Below are positions 17,118 to 29,717 of a DNA stretch of 64,000 nucleotides, one piece after another. Position 1 is the stretch's first letter. Every line of letters starts with the position of its first letter. Origin of the DNA: Streptomyces tendae (GTDB lineage: Bacteria; Actinomycetota; Actinomycetes; Streptomycetales; Streptomycetaceae); the NCBI RefSeq assembly GCF_014650435.1, contig NZ_BMUY01000009.1, positions 124,001 through 188,000 on the forward strand, in the 5' to 3' direction. The notes below the pieces were generated by a model. It was given only the letters and a program-made list of their open reading frames with translations. It ran no database searches and was not told where the DNA came from. Both the position numbers and the translations under genes were made by a program.

Positions 17118-17158
17118 ACTCTAACGCGTATTGCCGGTAGGTGTTCGACAATGCCGAC
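17118..17158 (-). promoter_or_regulatory. glpF promoter with GylR-like operator
   Basis: On the minus strand the -10 box TAGAGT is the complement of 17118-17123. About 20 bp upstream, 17144-17158 reads TTCGACAATGCCGAC. This is an imperfect copy of the perfect palindrome found before gylR (12 or more of 15 positions), so it is a likely GylR operator overlapping the promoter. Confidence 0.55.
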
Positions 17159-17282
17159 CGATGGACGCGAGTCTCGTTCGGCGTCACGCGTGCGTCAAGA
17201 GCTGTGTTATCGAAAGCACGATCGTTATTGATCGTCGCGGGTTATCTATCCCGCGCCGCGGACGGCACGGCGGGAACGCGAA

Positions 17283-17311
17283 GGGCCGGAACACCCTTGG
17301 TGTCCCGGCCC
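17283..17311 (-). terminator. gylR terminator hairpin
   Basis: Positions 17283-17295 pair with 17299-17311 (GGGCCGG and ACACC arms, one mismatch, 3-nt loop), 36 bp past the gylR stop. It would separate gylR from glpFKD. Confidence 0.6.
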
Positions 17312-17346
17312 GTGTCGACCCTGCGCCCTGATCCGCCGGACAGGCC

Positions 17347-18111
17347 CTAGAACCGCCCTGCGCCCAGGTCCCGCGACACCGCGCGGGCGCAGTCCCGTAC
17401 CGCCGCGACCAGCTCGGGCCGCAGCTCGCCCTCCCGGCACAGCCGTTCCACGGCCCCGGTGATGCCGACCGCGCCGACCGGCATGCGCCTGCGGTCGTGG
17501 ATGGGGGCGGCGATGGAGGCGATGCCCTCCCAGGTCTCCTCGACGTCGGCGGCGTACCCGCGCGCGCGGGTGATGTCCAGGATGTGCTCGAAGCTGTCCG
17601 GTTCGCAGACGGTCCGGTCGGTGAACGCCTTGCGGTCGGCCTCCAGGGCCTCGCTGTGCGCCACCGGGTCGTACGCCGACAGCACCTTGCCCAGCGCCGT
17701 GGAGTGCAGAGGCTGCATGGCCCCGATCTCCAGGACCTGCCGGCTGTCGTCGGGACGGAAGACGTGGTGCACGATCAGGACGCCCTGCTGGTGCAGCACC
17801 CCGAGGTGGACGCTCTCGCCGCTGGAGCGGGCCAGGTCGTCCGTCCACACCAGGGCGCGCGCCCGCAGCTCGTGCACGTCCAGATACGTCGTGCCCAGGC
17901 GCAGCAGCTCGGCGCCCAGCTGATAGCGCCCGGAGGCGTCGTCCTGCTCGACGAAGCCCTCCTGCTGGAGGGTGCGCAGGATGCCGTGCGCGGTGCCCTT
18001 GGCCAGACCCAGCGACGAGGCGATGTCCGACAGGCCGAGCCGCCGCTCGCCGCCCGCGAGCAGGCGCAGCATCGCGGCCGCCCGCTCGAGCGACTGGATG
18101 TTCCGTGCCAT
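17347..18111 (-). CDS. gylR: IclR-family glycerol operon regulator
   Basis: This is a 254-residue regulator starting MARNIQSLERAAAMLRLL with GGAGG upstream; the longer open frame to 18279 is rejected because it reads through the operator. The winged HTH covers residues 1-65 (LSDIASSLGLAKGTAHGILRTLQQEGF). The IclR effector domain follows (HSTALGKVLSAY, GIASIAAPIHD, GAVGITGAVERL). GylR represses the glycerol genes and itself, and is relieved by a glycerol metabolite (known for S. coelicolor). Position and length match exactly. Confidence 0.95.
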   Translation of the reverse strand: MARNIQSLERAAAMLRLLAGGERRLGLSDIASSLGLAKGTAHGILRTLQQEGFVEQDDASGRYQLGAELLRLGTTYLDVHELRARALVWTDDLARSSGESVHLGVLHQQGVLIVHHVFRPDDSRQVLEIGAMQPLHSTALGKVLSAYDPVAHSEALEADRKAFTDRTVCEPDSFEHILDITRARGYAADVEETWEGIASIAAPIHDRRRMPVGAVGITGAVERLCREGELRPELVAAVRDCARAVSRDLGAGRF

Positions 18112-18510
18112 CGACGTACTGCCTCCGTCCCCTTCGACTGCCGACCTCGGCGTCGCTGACGTCGTTCGGCAATGCCGAACACTACCGGTCCATGCCGACC
18201 TCCCGCCAATGGTCGGCGGGCAACTGTTGCACTTCGGCCACTCCCGAGACCGCGGACGTTCCGTACGAGGTGTGCGCACCGCGCGGGCGCCGCGCGCCCG
18301 CCACCGCCGGAGCGAGACGCTCCGGACGGGAGGGGCTCGTCCGTTCGGCGGGTATTCGCCCCGCCATCCTCGTCCGTCTCGTGGACGCCCTGACCATCAG
18401 CCCCCGGTCCCGGCTACCCTGGCGGCGTGCGTTCTCCCCGGGGACGTCCACAACGGGCGGCACCGGGCAGAGGCAAAGCCGACAGCCGTCGCATCCTAGG
18501 GAGCCCTTTC
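18112..18510. other. gylR-metH divergent intergenic region
   Basis: No gene is supported. The gylR side holds the operator and a -10 box. Two compact hairpins lie at 18283-18301 (GCGGGCGC/GCGCCCGC) and 18307-18325 (CCGGAGCG/CGCTCCGG). On the metH side, TGACCA and TACCCT (~18414) are separated by 18 bp and form a weak promoter candidate. I see no cobalamin or SAM riboswitch core. Confidence 0.5.
18164..18184 (-). promoter_or_regulatory. GylR operator at gylR promoter
   Basis: GTTCGGCAATGCCGAAC (18164-18180) is a perfect 17-bp palindrome. A minus-strand -10 box TAGTGT (complement of 18179-18184) abuts it, so the operator would cover the transcription start. That geometry fits autorepression. 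A further spaced inverted pair GCCGACC/GGTCGGC lies just upstream, at about 18195-18218. Confidence 0.65.
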
Positions 18511-22023
<3,513 letters not shown>

Positions 22024-22108
22024 GGCCGACGCGGGCCGCTCCCCACCGGGCCCGGCGGCCACACCAGGCGTTCCGGTCCCGCACGACGTACACTGGTCGG
22101 TCCACCGC

Positions 22109-22137
22109 AGGCCGGCTCCCTTCGTGGGAGCCGGCCT
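22109..22137 (+). terminator. metH terminator
   Basis: A perfect 12-bp stem AGGCCGGCTCCC / GGGAGCCGGCCT with loop TTCGT, 85 bp past the metH stop and 26 bp before the next start codon. Confidence 0.8.
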
Positions 22138-22162
22138 GATCGTCCCTCAAGGAGGTACGTGG

Positions 22163-22864
22163 ATGACCAGCACGGTCCCCGCGCTCGGAACCCGTACGGC
22201 CGAAGGCTCAGCCCTGCAGGCCGTACTCCTGGACATGGACGGCACCCTGGTGGACACCGAGGGCTTCTGGTGGGACGTCGAGACGGAGGTCTTCGCCTCC
22301 CTCGGCCACACCCTGGACGACTCCTGGCGCCACGTCGTGGTCGGCGGCCCGATGACCCGCAGCGCGGGCTTCCTGATCGAGGCCACCGGCGCCGACATCA
22401 CCCTCGCCGAACTCAGCGTGCTGCTCAACGACGGCTTCGAGCAGCGCATCGGCCGTGACCTGCCCCTCATGCCCGGCGCCGCTCGACTGCTCGCCGAGCT
22501 GTCCGCGCACGAGATCCCCACCGCCCTGGTCTCCGCCTCGCACCGGCGCATCATCGACCGCGTCCTGAAGTCGCTGGGACCCCAGCACTTCGCCCTCACC
22601 GTCGCCGGCGACGAGGTACCGCGCACCAAGCCCCACCCCGACCCGTACCTGGCGGCCGCGGCCGGACTCGGCGTGGACCCGGCCCGGTGCGCCGTCGTCG
22701 AGGACACCGCGACCGGCGTCGCCGCCGCGGAGTCCGCCGGCTGCCACGTCGTGGCGGTCCCCTCGGTCGCACCCATCACCCCGGCCGTCCGGCGCACGGT
22801 GGTCGCCTCCCTGGAAGAGGTCGACCTGACATTTCTGCGCGGTCTGATGACGCAAATGCGCTAG
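22163..22864 (+). CDS. HAD-superfamily phosphatase
   Basis: This is a 233-residue haloacid-dehalogenase-like hydrolase with an ATG at 22163 and AAGGAGG seven nt upstream. Motif I is LLDMDGTLVDTEG (nucleophile Asp), motif II ALVSASHR, motif III Lys in VPRTKPHPDPYLAAA, and motif IV VVEDTATGV. A helical cap lies between motifs I and II, as in beta-phosphoglucomutase or phosphoglycolate phosphatase relatives. The substrate is a small phosphorylated compound that cannot be specified. It lies downstream of metH behind a terminator, so it needs its own promoter. Confidence 0.9.
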   Translation: MTSTVPALGTRTAEGSALQAVLLDMDGTLVDTEGFWWDVETEVFASLGHTLDDSWRHVVVGGPMTRSAGFLIEATGADITLAELSVLLNDGFEQRIGRDLPLMPGAARLLAELSAHEIPTALVSASHRRIIDRVLKSLGPQHFALTVAGDEVPRTKPHPDPYLAAAAGLGVDPARCAVVEDTATGVAAAESAGCHVVAVPSVAPITPAVRRTVVASLEEVDLTFLRGLMTQMR

Positions 22865-23306
22865 CCGTTCACCAAGCGTGCGGCGGCGTCGCCGCGGCAA
22901 TTCGAGGAAGGGTCGTCCGGCGCGACCGACGTATGTTCACGGTCCATTTCCGCCGTCCCGGGTGGCCGAATTCCGGTACGAGCGTCCAAAGTCCGACTGT
23001 GACGTTCACCACGTTCCCAGGGGTCGACAGAGGTGCGTGGGTGTGCTGCTTCCGGCTTGGCGAACGTTGTCGAGGAGCCTTTGTGTCCTGATTGGTGAAA
23101 CCCTGCACGAATCCTTCCACTGTCGGGTTTTCGGTGTGTCCACACCCGGTTTCGCTCCGTGATGAGCCCTCAACTCCGGTGGCTGCGAGCGCCCGTGCGG
23201 GCGCGGACTAATCTCGTCGCGAGAACATCGGCCACTACCCCCGTGATCCGCAGCGACACCCCTGCATGCCGGATACACGGACCGACAGCTCTGGAGAAAC
23301 TCGAGC
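22865..23306. other. Intergenic region before the peptide-binding lipoprotein gene
   Basis: No gene is supported. A 6-bp hairpin GCGGCG/CGCCGC (22880-22895) right after the phosphatase gene may terminate it. Local AT content is higher than in the flanking genes. The next gene has GGAG just upstream of its start. Confidence 0.4.
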
Positions 23307-24911
23307 ATGAACCGCAAGACTTTGGTGCTGCCGGCGGTCGTCGGCCTGCTCGCGCCGGTGCTCGCCGCCTGCGGTGGGTCGGACAGCGGCAGCGGCGACG
23401 GGGACGCGATCGTCGTCGGCACCACGGACGGGTTCAGCGTCTCGAAAGAGATAACCGCGCCCTTCGACCCGGCGTACGCCTACGACGTCGGCGCCTGGAA
23501 CATCATGCGCCAGACCTCGCAGACGCTGATGGTGCTGCCCCGCGGTGACGGCGAACCCGTGCCCGAGGCCGCCCAGCAGTGCGGATTCACCGACACCGGC
23601 AACGAGCGCTACGCCTGCACCCTGCGCGACGGCCTGGAGTTCGCCAACGGCGACCCGGTCACCGCCGAGGACGTGAAGTACTCCATCGAGCGCGTCCGGA
23701 AGATCGACGCCGACACCGAGGTGGCCTCGCTGCTGTCCACGGTGGACACCATCGAGACGAAGGGTGACCGCGAGGTCATCTTCCACCTCAACACCGCCGA
23801 CGCCACCTTCCCGTTCAAGCTGTCCACACCGGTCGCCGGCATCGTGAACCCGGACGACTACGAGAAGGACAAGCTGCGTGACGGCTTCGAGTTGACCGGC
23901 TCGGGCCCGTACACGATGAAGGCCGAGGTCAAGGGCGAGGAGATGACCAAGGCCGTGTTCACCAAGAACCCCAATTACAAGGGGAGTCTCAAGGTGAACA
24001 ACGACAAGGTCGAACTCGTGTCCTTCGCCGACGCCGACGCCATGGGCGACGCCATCAACAAGGGCGACATCGACGTGATGACCCGCGCGATGTCGCCGAA
24101 GCAGATCCAGAACCTGTCCAAGGGCACGGACGGCGACGTCGACCTGGTCGAGGTGGCCGGTCTCGAGATCCGCTACCTCGCCTTCAACACGGACGCCGCC
24201 ACGGTCAAGGACAAGGCCGTCCGCGCCGCCATGGCCCAGCTCATCAACCGCAGCGAACTCGTCTCCGCGGTCTACGGATCCCAGGCCGAACCGCTGTACT
24301 CGATGGTTCCGGCCGGCATCACCGGCCACTCCAACTCGTTCTTCAACAAGTACGGCGACCCCAGCGTCGCCAAGGCGAAGGCGACGCTGGAGGACGCGGA
24401 CATCACCACGCCGGTCAAGCTGACGCTGGACTACACGACGGACCACTACGGCGCCGCGACCAAGGAGGAGTTCGAGCACCTCCAGAAGCAGCTGAACGAC
24501 AGCGGCCTGTTCGACGTCGACATCAAGGGCACGCCCTGGGAGACGTTCCACCCGGCGGAGCGGGCGCGCAAGTACGACGTCTTCGGCATGGGCTGGTTCC
24601 CCGACTTCCCGGACGCCGACAGCTTCGTCGCGCCGTTCCTCGACAAGGGCAACACCCTCAACATCCCGTACGCCAACCCGGAGATCATCAACAACCTGAT
24701 CCCCGCCTCCCGCGGCGAGGCCGACCGGCTCTCCGCGGTGGACAGCCTCACCGAGATCCAGGACATCACCGCCCAGGACGTCCCGCTGATCCCGCTGTGG
24801 CAGGGCAAGCAGTACGTCGCCACCCGCGACGACGTCACCGGCACGGCCTACCTCCTCAACTCCTCCTCCTCGCTCCAGCTCTGGGAGCTGGGCCGGGGCG
24901 TGAGCGGCTGA
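23307..24911 (+). CDS. ABC transporter peptide-binding lipoprotein (SBP_bac_5)
   Basis: This is a 534-residue exported protein. The signal MNRKTLVLPAVVGLLAPVLAACGG ends in the lipobox LAAC, so it is a membrane-anchored lipoprotein. The mature part follows the oligopeptide/dipeptide-binding fold (DPAYAYDVGAWNIM, LRDGLEFANGDPVTAEDVKYS, RAAMAQLINR, MGWFPDFPDADSF). No permease or ATPase gene lies next to it, so its transporter partner is elsewhere or it acts as a stand-alone receptor. A very strong hairpin follows. Confidence 0.9.
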   Translation: MNRKTLVLPAVVGLLAPVLAACGGSDSGSGDGDAIVVGTTDGFSVSKEITAPFDPAYAYDVGAWNIMRQTSQTLMVLPRGDGEPVPEAAQQCGFTDTGNERYACTLRDGLEFANGDPVTAEDVKYSIERVRKIDADTEVASLLSTVDTIETKGDREVIFHLNTADATFPFKLSTPVAGIVNPDDYEKDKLRDGFELTGSGPYTMKAEVKGEEMTKAVFTKNPNYKGSLKVNNDKVELVSFADADAMGDAINKGDIDVMTRAMSPKQIQNLSKGTDGDVDLVEVAGLEIRYLAFNTDAATVKDKAVRAAMAQLINRSELVSAVYGSQAEPLYSMVPAGITGHSNSFFNKYGDPSVAKAKATLEDADITTPVKLTLDYTTDHYGAATKEEFEHLQKQLNDSGLFDVDIKGTPWETFHPAERARKYDVFGMGWFPDFPDADSFVAPFLDKGNTLNIPYANPEIINNLIPASRGEADRLSAVDSLTEIQDITAQDVPLIPLWQGKQYVATRDDVTGTAYLLNSSSSLQLWELGRGVSG

Positions 24912-24932
24912 CGTCGGCCCCGGACAAGCCCG

Positions 24933-24969
24933 AAGGGCGCCCTCTTCCCGTCCGGAAGAGGGCGCCCTT
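24933..24969. terminator. Bidirectional terminator
   Basis: A perfect 16-bp stem (24933-24948 with 24954-24969, starting AAGGGCGCCCTCTTCC) and a 5-nt loop, between the convergent lipoprotein gene and response regulator. Confidence 0.85.
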
Positions 24970-24977
24970 CGCGTTGG

Positions 24978-25649
24978 CTACTGCGCGCCGGGACGCACCA
25001 GACCGCTCTCGTAGGCGTACACCGCGGCCTGCACCCGGTCCCGCAGGCCCAGCTTGGTCAGCACATGCCCCACATGGGTCTTGACGGTGGTCTCGCTGAC
25101 GAACAGGTCCGCGGCGATCTCCGCGTTGGACAGCCCGCGGGCCACCAGCTTCAACACCTCCACCTCACGGTCCGTGAGCGTATGCAGGGTGTCCGGCACC
25201 GGCTCGTCACCGGAGGGCAGGTGCGTGGCGTACTTGTCGAGCAGCCGCCGGGTGATGCTCGGCGCGAGCATCGCCTCGCCGTTCGCCACCACGCGGATCG
25301 CCTGCACCAGCTCGTTGGCCGGGGCGTCCTTGAGCAGGAAGCCGCTGGCGCCCGCCTTCAGCGCCTCGACCACGTACTCGTCCAGATCGAAGGTGGTCAG
25401 CACCAGCACCTTCGCCGGGCCGTCCCGCTCGGGCCCGGTGATCTGCCGGGTCGCCTCCACACCGTCCATCCGCGGCATGCGGATGTCCATCAGCACCACG
25501 TCGGGCTGCAACGCCCGCACCTGGTCGAGCGCCTGGAGGCCGTCTCCGGCCTCGCCGACGACCGCGAGGTCCTGCTCCGCCTCCAGAATCATCCGGAAGC
25601 CCGTGCGCAGCAGCGGCTGGTCGTCGACCAGTAGGACGCGGATGGCCAC
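24978..25649 (-). CDS. NarL/LuxR-type response regulator, no adjacent kinase
   Basis: This is a 223-residue two-domain regulator with a GTG start preceded by GAAGGAG. The receiver domain has VLLVDDQPLLR, the phospho-acceptor Asp near residue 55 (VVLMDIRMPRMDG) and the conserved Lys in GFLLKDAPANE. The output domain is a LuxR-type HTH (LTDREVEVLKLVARGLSNAE, SETTVKTHVGHVLTKL). No histidine kinase gene is adjacent. The gene lies 16 bp downstream of the RecB-family nuclease gene and is probably co-transcribed with it. Cognate signal unknown. Confidence 0.92.
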   Translation of the reverse strand: MAIRVLLVDDQPLLRTGFRMILEAEQDLAVVGEAGDGLQALDQVRALQPDVVLMDIRMPRMDGVEATRQITGPERDGPAKVLVLTTFDLDEYVVEALKAGASGFLLKDAPANELVQAIRVVANGEAMLAPSITRRLLDKYATHLPSGDEPVPDTLHTLTDREVEVLKLVARGLSNAEIAADLFVSETTVKTHVGHVLTKLGLRDRVQAAVYAYESGLVRPGAQ

Positions 25650-25665
25650 GTAAGTCTCCTTCTCG

Positions 25666-26670
<1,005 letters not shown>

Positions 26671-26841
26671 GTCCACAGACCATACGGCCGGCCACTGACA
26701 ACGACCCAGCCCGCAGGCGTGACCCGTGTGACGGAAGGGAAGCAGAGGGGTGCCGGAGCGGAACGGAAGGCGACGGACGCATACCATCGACACGAGACCC
26801 TCCCGTCCGCAGGCGGGAGACGCTTCGAACGAGGGGACACC

Positions 26842-28452
26842 GTGGACGTGAGCGGCGGGAGCGGGCAGCCGCGGTCCGGCAACGACGAGCCGGCCGAGCC
26901 CCGGGCACATCCCACGGCCCCGGCCGCCGACCCCACCGGCCCCGCGGAGCGCGGACCGGGGGAGACCTCCGGCCGACCCCCCGCCACACCCGACGAACCG
27001 GGCCGGGCCGCCCCGACCGGGAAGCCGAACCCGAGCACCGATGGCGAGAGCGACAAGGACGCCCGGCCGAAGCCGCCGTCGGACATCTGGCGTGCCCCGG
27101 CCCCCTCGGACCCCTCCGCCCCCACTGAACCCTCCGGCACCACTACCACGGAACCCTCCGCCCCCCAGGGACCCGCCGAGCCCCGCGAACCGGCCGCCGG
27201 CCCCCGGCACGCCGCTCACCACGCCGGCACCGACGCCCCGCGCCACCGCACCGAGGCCCACACCGCCGGCACGGGCGGGCCGGGACGGCCGCCGCAGCGC
27301 CGACCGGAACCCGGAGGCGGGCTGCTGATGGGCCGGCCCTTCGGCGTGCCCGTGTACGTCGCCCCCAGCTGGTTCCTGGTCGCCGTCCTGATCACCTGGG
27401 TCTTCGGCGGCCAGCTCGACCGCGTACTGCCCGAGCTGGGGGCCGCCCGCTACCTGGTCTCCCTCTTCTTCGCCATCGCCTTCTACGCCTCCGTCCTCGT
27501 CCACGAGCTCGCCCACACCGTCGCCGCCCTCCGCTTCAAACTCCCCGTCCGCCGCATCCAGCTCCAGTTCTTCGGCGGCGTCTCCGAGATCGAGAAGGAA
27601 GCCGAGACCCCCGGCCGCGAATTCGTGCTGGCCTTCGTCGGCCCCCTGCTCTCCCTCGTCCTCTCCGGCGTCTTCTACGCCGCCCTGCTGCCCGTCGAGC
27701 CCGACAGCGTCCCCGGCGTGCTGCTGGCCGGCCTGATGGTCTCCAACCTCATCGTGGCCGCCTTCAACCTGCTGCCCGGCCTCCCCCTCGACGGCGGCCG
27801 CATGCTCCGCGCCGTCGTCTGGAAGCTCACCGGCAAACCCATGAGCGGAACGATCGCCGCCGCCTGGGTCGGCCGCGCCCTCGCCATCGCCGTACTGATC
27901 GGCCTGCCGCTGCTCACCCAGTCACTCGGCAGCGACGCCGCGGACGACGTCGGCATGGACACCGTCATGGACGCCCTGCTCGCCGCGATCCTCGCCGCGA
28001 TCATCTGGACCGGCGCCGGAAACAGCCTCCGCATGGCCCGCCTGCGCGAACACCTCCCCGAGCTGCGCGCCCGCGCCCTCACCCGGCGCGCCGTCCCCGT
28101 CCAGGCCGACACCCCCCTCTCCGAGGCCCTGCGCCGCGCCAACGCCTCCGGAGCCCGCGCCCTCGTCGTCGTCGACGCCGACGGCACCCCCGCCTCACTG
28201 GTCCGCGAGGCCGCCATCGTCGGCGTACCCGAGCACCGCCGCCCCTGGGTACCGGTCAGCACCCTCGCCCAGGACCTCACCGACGGCATGCGCGTCTCCG
28301 CGGAACTGTCCGGCGAGGAACTCCTGGACGCCCTGCGCGCCAACCCGGCCACCGAATACCTCGTCGTCGAGGAGACCGGCGAGATCTACGGCGTCCTGTC
28401 CGCGGCCGACGTCGAGCGCGCCTTCGTCAAGGCCATGGCAAGGCCCAGCTGA
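26842..28452 (+). CDS. Site-2-protease-type (M50) metalloprotease with CBS pair
   Basis: This is a 536-residue membrane protein. The GTG at 26842 follows GAGGGG. The first ~160 residues are a Pro/Thr/Glu-rich disordered segment. The protease begins near LLMGRPFGVPVYVAPSWF, with the zinc motif VLVHELAHTV and the Asp motif NLLPGLPLDGGRMLRA in separate membrane helices. About five membrane segments are predicted. The last ~140 residues carry two CBS-type repeats (VPVQADTPLSEAL, VVEETGEIYGVLSAADVERA). Such rhomboid-like regulators cut membrane-bound factors; the target is unknown. The start is uncertain: an ATG at 27328 would remove the disordered part. Confidence 0.85.
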   Translation: MDVSGGSGQPRSGNDEPAEPRAHPTAPAADPTGPAERGPGETSGRPPATPDEPGRAAPTGKPNPSTDGESDKDARPKPPSDIWRAPAPSDPSAPTEPSGTTTTEPSAPQGPAEPREPAAGPRHAAHHAGTDAPRHRTEAHTAGTGGPGRPPQRRPEPGGGLLMGRPFGVPVYVAPSWFLVAVLITWVFGGQLDRVLPELGAARYLVSLFFAIAFYASVLVHELAHTVAALRFKLPVRRIQLQFFGGVSEIEKEAETPGREFVLAFVGPLLSLVLSGVFYAALLPVEPDSVPGVLLAGLMVSNLIVAAFNLLPGLPLDGGRMLRAVVWKLTGKPMSGTIAAAWVGRALAIAVLIGLPLLTQSLGSDAADDVGMDTVMDALLAAILAAIIWTGAGNSLRMARLREHLPELRARALTRRAVPVQADTPLSEALRRANASGARALVVVDADGTPASLVREAAIVGVPEHRRPWVPVSTLAQDLTDGMRVSAELSGEELLDALRANPATEYLVVEETGEIYGVLSAADVERAFVKAMARPS

Positions 28453-28453
28453 A

Positions 28454-28502
28454 CGCGCCCCCAAGGGGCGCGGGGGACTGCGCGAGCGACCCCGTACGGC
28501 CC
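28454..28502 (+). repeat. Streptomyces dispersed intergenic repeat, one copy
   Basis: The hairpin CGCGCCCC-CAA-GGGGCGCG (28454-28472) continues into GGGGACTGCGCGAGC. This layout is a short repeat I recognise from many Streptomyces intergenic regions. It follows the protease stop and may also terminate that transcript. Confidence 0.5.
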
Positions 28503-28568
28503 GCGCCCGTTCGCACGCACCGCGACAAGCATCCGCCTACGCTGGTCAAGCCCCCGGCAGGGAACCGG

Positions 28569-28574
28569 TAGGCT
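28569..28574 (+). promoter_or_regulatory. -10 box TAGGCT before trmI, leaderless layout
   Basis: TAGGCT ends 6 nt before the ATG at 28581 and no Shine-Dalgarno sequence intervenes, so a leaderless transcript is likely. Confidence 0.4.
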
Positions 28575-28580
28575 GGTCAC

Positions 28581-29483
28581 ATGTCCGAACCGACCGGTGC
28601 CGCCCGCAGGCGCGGGCCCTTCACGGTCGGGGACCAGGTTCAGCTGACCGACCCCAAGGGCCGCCACTACACGTTCACGCTCGAGGCCGGGAAGAACTTC
28701 CACACCCACAAGGGTTCCTTCCCCCACGACGAACTGATCGGTGCTCCCGAGGGCAGCGTTGTCCGCACCACCGGGAACGTCGCCTACCTCGCGCTGCGCC
28801 CCCTGCTCCCCGACTACGTCCTGTCCATGCCCCGCGGGGCAGCAGTCGTCTACCCGAAGGACGCGGGCCAGATCCTCGCCTTCGCCGACATCTTCCCCGG
28901 CGCACGCGTCGTGGAGGCCGGCGTGGGCTCCGGCTCCCTCAGCAGCTTCCTGCTGCGCGCCATCGGCGACCAGGGCATGCTGCACTCCTACGAGCGCCGC
29001 GAGGACTTCGCCGAGATCGCCCAGCAGAACGTGCAGCGCTACTTCGGCGGCCCGCACCCCGCCTGGCAGCTCACCGTCGGCGACCTCCAGGACAACCTGT
29101 CCGACACCGACGTCGACCGCGTCATCCTGGACATGCTCGCCCCGTGGGAGTGCCTGGACGTCGTCAAGAAGGCCCTCGTGCCCGGCGGCATCCTGTGCTG
29201 CTACGTCGCGACCACCACCCAGCTCGCCCGGACCGTCGAGTCCATCCGCGAGATCGGCTGCTTCAACGAGCCGACCTCCTGGGAGACGATGATCCGCAAC
29301 TGGCACGTGGAAGGCCTCGCCGTCCGCCCCGACCACCGGATGATCGGCCACACCGGCTTCCTGCTCACCGCCCGGCGCCTCGCCGACGGCGTCGAGCCGC
29401 CCATGCGCCGCCGCCGCCCCGCCAAGGGCGCCTACGGCGAGGACTACGACGGTCCCAACGCAGGCGGAGGCTCCGGCCGCTGA
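28581..29483 (+). CDS. trmI: tRNA (adenine-58-N1) methyltransferase
   Basis: This is a 300-residue class I methyltransferase making m1A58 in the T loop of tRNA, using S-adenosylmethionine, normally as a tetramer. The N-terminal beta domain contains KGRHYTFTLEAGKNFHTHKG. The cofactor motif is VVEAGVGSGSLSSFLL, followed by SYERREDFAEIAQQN, and the catalytic region is VILDMLAPWECLD. The C-terminal ~25 residues are a basic extension ending Gly-rich. Actinobacterial TrmI proteins have this length. Confidence 0.93.
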   Translation: MSEPTGAARRRGPFTVGDQVQLTDPKGRHYTFTLEAGKNFHTHKGSFPHDELIGAPEGSVVRTTGNVAYLALRPLLPDYVLSMPRGAAVVYPKDAGQILAFADIFPGARVVEAGVGSGSLSSFLLRAIGDQGMLHSYERREDFAEIAQQNVQRYFGGPHPAWQLTVGDLQDNLSDTDVDRVILDMLAPWECLDVVKKALVPGGILCCYVATTTQLARTVESIREIGCFNEPTSWETMIRNWHVEGLAVRPDHRMIGHTGFLLTARRLADGVEPPMRRRRPAKGAYGEDYDGPNAGGGSGR

Positions 29484-29511
29484 GGCGGCCCCGTGCCGCG
29501 TACAACGTACA

Positions 29512-29560
29512 GACGCCGTGGTGGAGTTCCCGGGCCCTCCGGGAACTCCACCACGGCGTC
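29512..29560 (+). terminator. trmI terminator, 22-bp perfect stem
   Basis: Positions 29512-29533 and 29539-29560 are perfectly complementary, with loop GCCCT, 28 bp past the trmI stop. This is the longest perfect terminator stem in the window. Confidence 0.85.
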
Positions 29561-29717
29561 GACGCGTTGACGGCGCCGCACGACGGCCACCACCCGACGG
29601 GACACGCGCCCGCACGGGAATCGGAACGAGTACCCACCCCGCCGTTCCCCCGCACTGTGACGTGTGGCACGATGCTGGCCACCCCCACCGGCACAGCCCT
29701 CACAGGAGACACTCCTC

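Larger units (their letters stand above)
17013..17346. other. Intergenic region: glpF promoter and gylR terminator
   Basis: No gene is supported. The glpF-proximal part holds a TAGAGT -10 and a GylR-like site. The gylR-proximal part holds a hairpin. Minus-strand TTGACG is separated by 17 bp from GAGACT (around 17174-17202) and is a second promoter candidate. Two glycerol-regulated promoters are known for this operon in S. coelicolor. Confidence 0.6.

Noticed and set aside
14970..17231. 753-codon plus-strand frame over glpK and glpF
   Set aside because: Antisense shadow of the glycerol genes, with no recognisable domain.
18112..18510. Cobalamin or SAM riboswitch in front of metH
   Set aside because: I looked for a B12-box-like core and a SAM-type four-way junction and see only two simple GC hairpins.
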